This document shows, piece after piece, positions 52,377 to 64,000 of a stretch of 64,000 nt of DNA; positions within the stretch are counted from its first letter, which is position 1; every line of letters begins with the position of its first letter. Origin of the DNA: Tethya wilhelma (Eukaryota > Porifera > Demospongiae > Tethyida > Tethyidae); the NCBI GenBank assembly GCA_964030475.1, contig CAXIPT010000001.1, forward strand, positions 16,139,723 to 16,203,722, given 5' to 3'. Both the position numbers and the translations under genes were made by a program. The notes beneath the pieces are model-generated. The model was not told the origin of the DNA, ran no database searches, and was given only the letters and a program-made list of their open reading frames with translations.

Positions 52377-55300
52377 GTGAAAGAATTGAGATTTAACAGA
52401 GTTCAGTGCATGCTGGACTACATATCCTTTAAGGACAGGCATTCTATTCAGTCGTAACATGAAGCAACATGTGTACACACCTAAGAAACACAAGCAAAAC
52501 GGAAACAGTTTGACGCGGACAAAGTGTTCCATGTTTGGTGACACTACACGAACATTGGCCACACTTTAGAGGGAACATAATTACATCAATACACAATAAT
52601 GCATCGTGAACAAAGGACTACATAGCCCAATACTAACTGACGGACACAGCACTACAGAATTAGTCCAAGAGGTACTTCCTCTTCACAAAGAGGGGACGCT
52701 GATCCCCGATATAAAGTGGCACGACCAACAGTGCTAATACAACTTACAGAAGCAAGTGGAGTGGTCTTCTTGGTAGATCTCACTGGGCGAGCTAGAGAAA
52801 AATCTGCCGGTAGACTAGAAATGAACAACTCTTCTTTCGATGGTTCCTCCTTGTGACTGGTCAGGTTCAAGGCTCGAGGCAATGGCTTCGGTTTCTTTGG
52901 CACTCTCGGACTAGAGGACTTGCTCCTCTGTCGGGCCGTGACAGGATTGCCCACTGGAATGCCGTTTCCATGACAACTGGGTATGAAAAGGTTGGCGTAG
53001 GGAGACGAATCAATTGTTGAGTCTGTTTGGAGCGAATGATTGTCCTTTGATTCTGTTTCACTCGATTGTGATTTTGGCTGAGAGTGGACTAGTTCTGTCG
53101 CTACTACTTGTTGGGGTATTACCTGTGCTTCACCTGTGTCTTTAGGAGTAGTAGTAGTAGTAGTTTCTGTAGATTCATCTTGAAGGTGATCACTTGTTTC
53201 TTCGATGGTCTGATGTGCAAGGCGTGCAGCAGAAGATCTTTGCTGAAATGCTGAGAGTTCGCTAAATTTGGTATCTATGCTACCGACTTCAAACTTCACT
53301 CCAACTTTTCGTGTTGTGCTAGGAGTGCTTTTCTCCGAGTCAGTGTCAGAGTCAGACTCTGGCTTCACTATGGAATTTTTCCACACATTGTGACAACTCA
53401 GAGGCTCTACTTGCGGCTTCAGATCACTGGGGACTCTTTCAAAATCAACACAATCGGAGAGTTCACGGTTGTTTTTCTCTTTCTTTAGCTTTTCAGCTTT
53501 GTTGTTTGACGACCCTTTACCATTCACCACGACTGGAGGGTGATCTTCATTGATTGATTCCAACAGATTGACGCCACTATCAAAAGTATGGGCGCTATCA
53601 GCACAGAGTGTAGCTTCCAGAGAAGAGTCCCACAGTAGACCAGAATCAGGTACTAAAGACTGATCGGCCTCCTCGCCATTGATGCACATACGGACGTTCC
53701 TATTCGTGATGTCAATAGGATCAGAAGATGACGTTGTGGCCCCATCTCCCAGAGGGGAGGTGGTACTCCTCTCGTCCGTGCCTGTCATGGAGAACTCGGA
53801 TTGAGAGCTCACCGAGACGGAATCCTCACAGCTAAGCTCGTCGGGATGGTAGCCAAGGAGGTAACTTCTAGCTCTCTTTGATGGCCCATCTTCTCCTTCG
53901 TCTTCCACCACCACGTAACCTTGAGGGTACTGCAACTTGCTGGTGTCCATGTTCTCTGTTTCCACGAGTGGCATCGGTGCAGAGATGTAAGGACGAGGAC
54001 TTGAATTGCCCGATTGTTTGACGCTCCGATTCGGTGATCGACGCAAGGAGCCCAACTTCTTTAGACCACTCTTGATTCTCTGAGCTCTCGGCCTGGATAA
54101 TAACAAATGGAGGATGAACGTATTACCACAATTATAGCTCGAAATTTTCATAGCTCAAAAAGCTCGTGAAAAGCCCGTCCTTGCTGTTCAGAACTAATTT
54201 TTGTGAATCATGAACTCTATATAATGGTCATACACATGCAGCTTACTAAATTTTCGTGATAAAAAATATTGTGCCATGAAAATTTGGAGCTCTATGGTGA
54301 GAGTACAAAATGTATTGGGTGGGGGTAGCTACTTCTGAGGTGCAAACTGGTGATAACTACAAACAGCTGCTGATACTATGGAGTGAAAATGGGACTACAC
54401 AATAGGCATCTCCACACACATTGTAATACACCAGATCACTATTCTCCCTCACTCTAGGAGCCCATGAAGGTCACCTATAAGAAGCCCCTATAACCTCTCA
54501 GCCTTAATTATGAACTACAATGCACAAGTTCTAGAGTATGACCTTGTTAAACTTCCTTAACAAATTTTATCATGTAGCAAGCAAAGCAGCTATAGTCTAG
54601 GTATACCACTAAGGAAGAATCTACAGAGATTAGAATTTCACTCACAGGGTAAGTTTCTCTGTTGAGCTGCCATCTCCTTCCGGGCTCACGACGTGCGACA
54701 CAAAGTTTGGTTCATTCTTGGAGCGAGAGAACTTGAACTTGTTTCCCTTTGAAAATGACCCGACAAGGTCGTGAGAGAGAGTGGAGTCCTTCTTCAGAGT
54801 GGAGGTGGAGGAGGCCCTAGTGGCTCCTTGCAAGGCATCGAGACTCTCAGGATCCTTATGGACAGTGTGTGGATGCATGTGTACGATAACGCTAATCACA
54901 CAAGGTTTATTGTTATGCTACCTATTGCATTTACAAGTATGTACTTAGAGATAATATTATGACATGGTGCATTCAATAGTTATCCCATATTAATTTTAGT
55001 CAAAATACTGTCATTCCCAACTGTAGTACCAAACAACCACACAGCAAAACAACAATGCCCGGCCATACAAGTAGCAATACGAACACAAAGCACATATATA
55101 CATGCTACACACTAATGTGTATACAATACTGTCAATGATGTGCACTTACGGAGATCAGATTGCCATAGAAAATGACCCTGTAGTTGGTAACATAGAGAGC
55201 ACCAACTGCAGGCTCTTCAAACACTTCCGTGCACACAATTCTGTGTTGCTGGAATTGGATGACCTCACCCGGAAAGAGAGAGGGAGAGGGGATGTTTGGA

Positions 55301-55410
55301 GGACAGTTGGTAGGAAACTTGAATGGCTGTACCTTTGTGTGTGTGTGTGTGTGTGTGTGTGTGAGTGAGTGAGTGAGTGTATGTGTGTGTGTGTGCATGT
55401 GCATGAGTGA

Positions 55411-55458
<48 letters not shown>

Positions 55459-55606
55459 AGGAGATACGACATGAGTTCGCCTTTGCTGAGCTGGCAAGTG
55501 GGCGCACATGATCAACTCTCATTGTAAAGTATTGCAGTCACATGACTGGAATGTAATTAACAGACTTGCCAGCACAGCAAAGGCGCACTCGTGTCGTACC
55601 TCCTCT

Positions 55607-55675
<69 letters not shown>

Positions 55676-57092
55676 TGATGCCTGAGCAGGTCAAAGTACA
55701 CAAAAGCCCCATAAAGCAGCAGTGCATAAATAAGAATACTTGGCAAGCACCCACACAATGTAGTGCACTTAAAGCACACAGCCGTTTACAAGAAAGGCAA
55801 ATAGAACCATTTATGCAGTAGTTGGTGTGTCAACAACACCTGTGTGTAGGCTGCACGGTGTCTTTATCAGAGGAGCCTCATAAAAAATACCGTTTCAGTT
55901 TAGGCACACATATCAACAACAACAACAACCATTATTATGCATACAGTACATGTATTACAACACAATAAAAATTACACAGTGAAAGGGGCTATATAGACAA
56001 CATGGTTCAAGTGGTAGAAACGAACAGTTTCAGCTTCAGCTCTGAGTAAGAGCTCCAAGTGATGAGCTATTGTGACAAGTACCATGCCATTGATTATAAA
56101 TTCAGGACAAGAGCGCCTAATGCTGCTTCTTACTACCACAAGCATATATCACTGAATCTGTGGCCAGCAAGAGATAACCTGTGGTGATAGACATGACACT
56201 ATTCTTGTTGTCACGAAACAGTACCCATCCAAGTTACTATAGCAACTCTATTGGGAAAAATCATTGGATACAATGTGCAACACAGCAGGTACCCCCAATA
56301 GTCATTCAAACGCACACAGCAAATCTCAACTATTAATGCATAAAATGTAAGAAGTAAGTTCTGGGCCTCTTCTAACTCTTTGGATATAAGAGGTGGGTGG
56401 AGCATGGAAATGAGGGCTAGATCTAGATCATAGCAATTTCATACACGTACAAATAAAACACATCATACCAATGACAATTATCTTGAATCAGGTACGCACG
56501 TATTTTTTTTGGTTCAATCATTAAAAGCAGAGATTATCACTGTCACAGACACAACACAAAACACAAACAATGCTTCTGTAGACATGGAAACTAGATCGTT
56601 ATCTTCATCACATGCACACAAGTGTACATACATGATCGTAGGCACTACATACACACACACACATGCGCATACACACTCATCCACTCCTCTTTGAGCAAAC
56701 CTTAAAAGGTCTATTCAAGAAGCTCAGATATGTGTATATTTACATGGTCAAAGAAAACACAACACTCAAATATGTACATTTTGCTCAACCACACGCTAAA
56801 CAGGGAGAGAATCAAACATCACCCATAATTTACATCAAAAAGTACTCACTTGATCTCACACACTCACACAAAAGCTACAAGCCATCGAGTGGAGAGCTTT
56901 ATTCTATAACTTATGTACAATCACATTGTTAATGCAATTCTCATGACCACTATCTTTGTTTCATTCTGCTCTGAGCAGTACCTGTCTTTCCTTGGAGACC
57001 TTTGCCTCAAACATTGTCAGCTGCTTGGCAAGGTAGTCTGGTGTTAGAGGCTGACCAACAACCCCATAAAACCCAGAACTGCCTACAGACAT
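34269..57092 (-). CDS. Myotubularin-related protein with a giant GRAM-domain insert
   Basis: Start MSVGSSGFYGVVGQPLTPDY at 57092. Exons 57092-56982, 55332-55150, 54854-54646, 54092-52748, 52299-51438, 51264-51047, 50950-50848, 50747-50682, 50300-50126, 50058-49927, 49845-49811 and 49655-49550 agree in phase (about 1,180 residues). Exon 2 opens the PH-GRAM domain (LFPGEVIQFQQ, GALYVTNYRVIFYGNLIS); exons 3-5 are Ser-rich disordered sequence; exon 6 resumes GRAM (LKEQGIKLHEGILILCRNFH). The phosphatase-fold part follows: LFAFEYRSAIR, PEICSSYPPHVIAP, YQENRFPTLTWVDRNTGAAL, KSVRHSFNRLQALLE. Later exons 46080-46030 (CPSAFEFDEKFL), 45002-44881 (SFWTWVSMINSAGRMFYNKL), 35066-35004 and 34362-34269 (coiled coil-like NLQRQLEELVRTYK) fit the family's C-terminal half. 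Exons between 46.1 and 49.5 kb are unresolved and I see no CSDGWDR-type active site, so it may be a pseudophosphatase. The 3' end is not found. Confidence 0.8.
34691..34760 (-). repeat. Fragment of the 9115-type dispersed repeat, opposite orientation
   Basis: Sequence GATTGCTTTTCCAGCTTCCT and TACCAGTCAAAAGTTAGCTA then TTTTGTCCCATAAG is the reverse complement of the block at 9175-9247. Confidence 0.75.
39868..40141. mobile_element. 274-bp element with GCCTGGGCCCAG terminal inverted repeats
   Basis: The left end GCCTGGGCCCAGGCCAGAGG leads into AGGTCTGACATC. The right end is GATGTCGGACCTCCTCTGGG then CCCAGGGC, its near complement over about 28 bases. The interior is non-coding. Confidence 0.8.
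41160..41286 (+). repeat. Second copy of the 9115-type dispersed repeat
   Basis: It starts TCTATCTGGTTTGAAAATGC and runs to GCATAGGAAGCTGGAAAAGC then AATC, matching 9115-9247 with scattered differences. It ends exactly at the single N at 41287 that precedes the large palindrome. Confidence 0.85.
41301..41514. mobile_element. Palindromic element, TATACCGTATAGCCGG end, left arm copy
   Basis: Left end TATACCGTATAGCCGGAAAT, right end AAATATTTCTGGCTATATGG. Inner blocks AATTGAAAAGTTTGACAGTC and complement-like TTTTTTGACCATC support the inverted structure. Its mirror copy is at 43716-43931. Confidence 0.75.
43716..43931. mobile_element. Palindromic element, mirror copy in the right arm
   Basis: Reverse-complement copy of 41301-41514, ending TTTCCGGCTATACGGTATAA. 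Confidence 0.75.
44001..44176. mobile_element. Palindromic element, ACCGTATAGCGGGTAAATTTGG ends
   Basis: The left end ACCGTATAGCGGGTAAATTT is mirrored exactly by AAATTTACCCGCTATACGGT at the right end. The interior carries GCCAAATT/AATTTGGC blocks and a GCATGCACATGCATA centre. It is only about 60 bases from the large palindrome. Confidence 0.9.
44504..44714. mobile_element. Palindromic element, TACCGTATAGCGGGAAATTTTCG ends
   Basis: The left end TACCGTATAGCGGGAAATTT is mirrored by AAATTTCCCGCTATACGGC. Close relative of 25950-26160. A GCCTCGTTCCCAGGCTC fragment of the hairpin family (see 8196-8266) abuts it on the left at 44476-44493. Confidence 0.9.
46273..46974 (+). repeat. Two direct copies of a roughly 255-bp sequence, 444 bp apart
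   Basis: Copy 1 (about 46273-46526) and copy 2 (about 46717-46974) share GCTCTGGAACTGCAAAGGTG, TTCTAGAAGTTCAAAGGTCA, CACCTCTTTCCAGAGGAGAT and ACCCAGACCCAATCCCACAA, with small indels. No coding potential is evident. It lies in a myotubularin-related intron. Confidence 0.9.
48667..48689. promoter_or_regulatory. Tandem NRF1-like GCGCAT motifs
   Basis: CATGCGCATGCGCATGCGCA followed by TGC gives three to four overlapping TGCGCATGCGC cores. NRF1 binds this palindrome in promoters of other animals; here it lies inside an intron, so it may be a simple 6-bp tandem repeat or an internal promoter. Confidence 0.4.
48878..49001 (-). other. Candidate coding exon, unassigned
   Basis: On the minus strand an AACCAG acceptor and a GTAAAGG donor bound an open frame reading VQEKHILGQGDYHENFRVTL and ENQGELKRILREVLYVNLNF. 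Its phase does not join directly to the exon ending at 49550, and I do not recognise a family. It may be a myotubularin-related exon with an intermediate exon missing, or unrelated. Confidence 0.3.
52319..52373. repeat. (AC)n microsatellite next to a myotubularin-related exon
   Basis: The AC run lies just upstream (minus strand) of the acceptor at 52300 and reads as a (TG)n tract in the pre-mRNA. Confidence 0.95.
54126..54300. mobile_element. Intact relative of the 11423-11825 inverted-repeat element
   Basis: Left end TTATAGCTCGAAATTTTCAT, right end ATGAAAATTTGGAGCTCTAT. It shares TTGCTGTTCAGAACTAATTT and AAAATATTGTGCCATGAAAA with 11423-11825 but lacks the 210-bp insertion found there. Confidence 0.8.
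55337..55454. repeat. Compound (TG)n/(GAGT)n microsatellite
   Basis: About 118 bases of TG with GAGTGAGT interruptions, directly upstream of exon 2 of the myotubularin-related gene. A related (TG)n(AG)n tract lies at 55607-55672. Confidence 0.95.
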
Positions 57093-57715
57093 CTTTTAAC
57101 TTTCTGTGGTGGCACTGAACTTTGTTGGAGTGTGCTTCGTGACGTTCGTAGCTTTATCTCTTTCTGCTGTTGAGTATGATGGGTAGTTCAGTCTTTAGGA
57201 CATTTCTTAATGGTCTGTTCACCCCGTATCAGCTGTTATTTGCGTCTCTTGCCAGCAGCTAGCTAGTCAATAACAGTACTGAAGTGTTGTATACTATAAG
57301 AGCGCACGTGTGCTTGTAGTTAGTAGTCACATGACTCTGGTAGAGACCTTTTAGGCCTACATGTAACGACCACTTACCTTCAAAAATATTAATTAGTGTC
57401 AAGTGTTTAGACCGGAAGTAAGAAATCTATGGCCCAACCCATTATAAATTTTAATAATAACTTTGTGACGTAAAACAATCACTACAAGACGCAAATTTGC
57501 GAGATTGAAAGAGCTCAAAAGAGTGTCCGTCAGTGGATCGCTGCAGTTCGTTGGAAGGTATGAGTGAGCTTGCTCGTCTCTGTTGACAAAAACTCTTGCA
57601 TTCGCCGGGAAATTTCTGTTTCTGCAATCATCCGTCACGAAATATTCGTGTGCACACGACAAGCTGATTTATAAGTTGCTCACAACGGACTTTTCTTGCA
57701 GATCGTAGTCTCAAG
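57093..57715. promoter_or_regulatory. Divergent promoter region between MTMR and ZFP36
   Basis: The two start codons are 623 bases apart on opposite strands. An acceptor-like TTTTCTTGCAG lies just before the ZFP36 start at 57690-57701, so ZFP36 may have an untranslated first exon here. No other gene is seen. Confidence 0.45.
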
Positions 57716-59030
57716 ATGGATCCTACCGCTCTAAGTGCAAGCGTCAATGAAAGCTACAGCAAACAATTTCGAAGGGTAAGTTTATACACTTTCAATGATT
57801 TTTTGATATTCGCCGCCATCATTCTTTAGTTATGTAACAGGTCAGCTAAAATTAAAAATTCTTAGTCTTTATGTGCAGAGCCTATAACAAATGGGTATAA
57901 ACTTCCAATTGTAGCTTTTTGAGTGCTTGCTGTATCACAGGCCTCAACTGGGGTTCTACTTTTAATACTGTCCGTTTGCAAATTAACATTAATTTACACA
58001 AAAACTGTACCCACAATCACTCAACCACATAATATTACATTATGTAATATCCATCTATATACAACAGGGTACAATAGGGAATTCTCTTTCAAAAACTCAA
58101 GTCTACTATCCTCCAAGCCGACCACGGTCATTTTCTGCTGGTAGCCAGTCGGTAAACAGCACGCCTACGAACAGCAGTGGTAACAACTCTGCTTTGAAAG
58201 TTGTTAAAGTCGGTAGCTCCAAGTTGAACGTGAAGACAAAATCTCTTGACGACAAGAATAGTTGCCCTGCCTCACGTTACAAGACTGAGCTGTGCCGACC
58301 TTTCCAAGATTTTGGATACTGCAAGTACGGAGACAAGTGCCAGTTTGCCCATGGTGAGAACGAGTTGAGAGTACTACCAAGGCACCCAAAATACAAGACC
58401 GAGCTGTGTCGTACTTATCATACCAGGGGTTTTTGTCCGTATGGTTCCAGGTGTCACTTCATCCATAACTTGGAAGAGGCAAGAAAATCGGGAGAGAACT
58501 CGGGACAGCGAAGTCCCACGAAGAAAACGCTCTCTTTTACGCTGCCAATTAGTCCATCACTGGATTCTGGCATCTCCTCACCTGACGATGTAATCAATTA
58601 CTCAAACAATCGAATGTTTGAGTTCCCCAGCTCAGATCAGGTGAGCAGCAGTCCAGAGGAGTACGAGCTGGACAGCAGTAGCAGCCCTCTGTACGACCAC
58701 TCCCAGCCGCTCTCCTACGACAGTCTCTCCTATCACCGCAGGGATCATGTGTCCAGCCCTGATCCCTACGTGGAGGAGTTTGATGCCCTCTCAGCTGGCA
58801 GTGGCTCTCCAACAAAACAGGTCTCCGAAGACTTCAATCCAGACACTGATCTAACGGAACTGTTTAAAGGTGTAAACCTGGATGACAACACGACAATCTC
58901 AAGTCCACACACTCCGAGCAATCACCGGTTGCCAGTGTTTGACATGCTCAATTCGAAAAGTGATACTGCCCTTCTGGAGCAGACGTCTGGCGGTGAGGAA
59001 TCTCCAAGATCATTTTTCCTCTTCCCATGA
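57716..59030 (+). CDS. ZFP36L: ZFP36/TIS11-type tandem CCCH zinc-finger protein
   Basis: A tristetraprolin-family protein: these bind AU-rich elements in mRNA 3' UTRs and recruit deadenylases. Two exons, 57716-57775 and 58068-59030, join in phase 0 and give 340 residues. Both fingers are canonical C-x8-C-x5-C-x3-H: residues C96, C105, C111, H115 and C134, C143, C149, H153. Each is preceded by the lead-in RYKTELCRP or KYKTELCRT, with the expected 18-residue spacing. Flanks are Ser/Pro-rich and carry candidate phosphorylation sites ([19 protein letters not shown]). The C terminus RSFFLFP is short and aromatic, in the position where vertebrate members bind CNOT1, but I cannot claim equivalence. 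The 3' UTR contains several copies of the element the protein family itself recognises. Confidence 0.96.
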
Positions 59031-59520
59031 ATTACAATCAGTGTATGCAAGTGAGTCAGTTTCAGTGTGTGCGTGCCTGTTTGAGAATTGTCTACCCCTC
59101 GTACCAATTTCAATGCCCCGTATTTTTAATCACTTCAACTTATAATATTAGTATCCCTTTATTATCAAGGTTTTATTTAACTCCATCCAGATTTTTTTTT
59201 TCATTGTGTTTTTGTATATGCTGATAATTCAAAACTTCTACAAGTGCTAATTATTTGCCCATGCTTTTAGGTGTTTCATCTGTGTGTGAGTTAGTTAGTG
59301 TTTTAGTTTTTGCTTGGTTAGTACTATAGTGAATTTTGTTTATTCAAGAACCCAGACTGTGTGGCGCCAACACCTATACTACTATAATAACACAGGTGCT
59401 GTGATAAGGCTTCTATACTCTTGTATGTGGAACCTCATTAGTGAACTTGCATTGATTTGAGTGTGGTAAATTATATATTTGACTACTTTTTTTTTTGCTG
59501 TCAATTATGAGTCCTGTCTC

Positions 59521-59758
59521 TATTTATTGATTCCGTGGTGGTTGTTTTTTTTGTTTGTATACCATTTCTTATTTATGCATTATATATATACATATTTATG
59601 GTCAATCATCCACTTATTATTGTATACCAAGTTACTACTGTTGTAGTACATGTATCTGCTATTTTTTTAACTCAAAAGTTTTGATTGTTGTTATAAACAT
59701 GCAGTCCCCTCGCCTTTATTTAATAGATTATTCTTGTCATTCAAATCCCTATTTATTG
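59521..59758 (+). promoter_or_regulatory. AU-rich elements in the ZFP36 3' UTR
   Basis: TATTTATTG at 59521-59529 and 59750-59758, TTATTTATG at 59569-59577 and TATTTATG at 59593-59600 match the UAUUUAU core bound by tandem CCCH proteins. They lie 490-730 bases after the ZFP36 stop. Negative autoregulation through such sites is established for mammalian tristetraprolin; here it is inferred. Confidence 0.65.
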
Positions 59759-59801
59759 AAAATAACAATTATTATTAAAAGAGTGAACAGTTATTTTTAA
59801 A

Positions 59802-59807
59802 AATAAA
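59802..59807 (+). terminator. Polyadenylation signal AATAAA of the ZFP36-type gene
   Basis: First good AATAAA after the AU-rich elements and before the convergent NVL stop at 59975, giving a 3' UTR of about 790 bases. Confidence 0.55.
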
Positions 59808-59974
59808 AATCTTGATAAGTCAGTTAGCCATCAATTTTAGTGGGAGTGAGAACATCACTGCCCATGCATGCAAACTTGTCAAAACTCAGAATCCATCAGG
59901 CACATATATATATATACATACATGCATACATGAGCAGTTATAAGTTTGCAAAGTCCCAAAAGCCAAAAAGCCTA

Positions 59975-64000
<4,026 letters not shown>

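Overview
The window is animal genomic DNA: intron-rich genes with GT-AG introns, many (AC)n/(GA)n microsatellites, short inverted-repeat elements and assembly gaps. Metazoan-restricted genes (two Delta/DSL Notch ligands, a ZFP36/tristetraprolin-type regulator, CDIN1, an MKKS/BBS6-like chaperonin) together with short introns and tight gene spacing suggest an invertebrate, plausibly a sponge. The species is inference. Splice models were built by hand from the sequence; where exon phases are said to agree I checked them base by base.

Layout, left to right: PP1 catalytic subunit (-, 0.4-3.0 kb); SLC46-type MFS transporter (+, 4.0-6.0 kb); Delta-like gene 1 (-, 6.2-13.4 kb); SLC25 mitochondrial carrier (-, 13.75-15.2 kb); Delta-like gene 2 (+, 15.5-19.7 kb), which forms an inverted paralogous pair with Delta 1 around the carrier; CDIN1-type PD-(D/E)XK nuclease (+, 19.9-24.25 kb) with a divergent pair of broken Cupin_5/DUF985 genes inside one intron; MKKS/BBS6-like gene (-, 24.4-31.0 kb) carrying a 1,153-bp exon-containing tandem duplication; a Ser/Pro-rich gene fragment of unknown identity (+, 31.6-32.7 kb) ending before an 828-bp gap; a large myotubularin-related gene (-, about 34.3-57.1 kb) whose introns hold a 2.66-kb palindrome and several miniature inverted-repeat elements; a ZFP36/TIS11 CCCH protein (+, 57.7-59.0 kb) with an AU-rich 3' UTR; and the 3' part of an NVL-type AAA ATPase (-, 60-64 kb, running off the right edge).

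Genes mostly alternate strand, giving head-to-head promoters (PP1/SLC46, SLC25/Delta 2, MKKS/unknown gene, MTMR/ZFP36) and tightly packed tail-to-tail ends (SLC46/Delta 1, CDIN1/MKKS, ZFP36/NVL). In two genes the AATAAA signal overlaps the stop codon.

The most interesting points are: the inverted Delta pair, with near-identical ectodomain exons but divergent signal peptides and intracellular tails; the myotubularin relative with roughly 800 disordered residues inserted in its GRAM domain and no recognisable CX5R active site; a family of palindromic elements sharing TACCGTATAGCGG-like ends, one copy nested in a second element family and another marking the outer ends of the 2.66-kb palindrome; and the independently broken cupin twins nested in CDIN1. 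I saw no prokaryotic-type system, CRISPR array, rRNA or tRNA.
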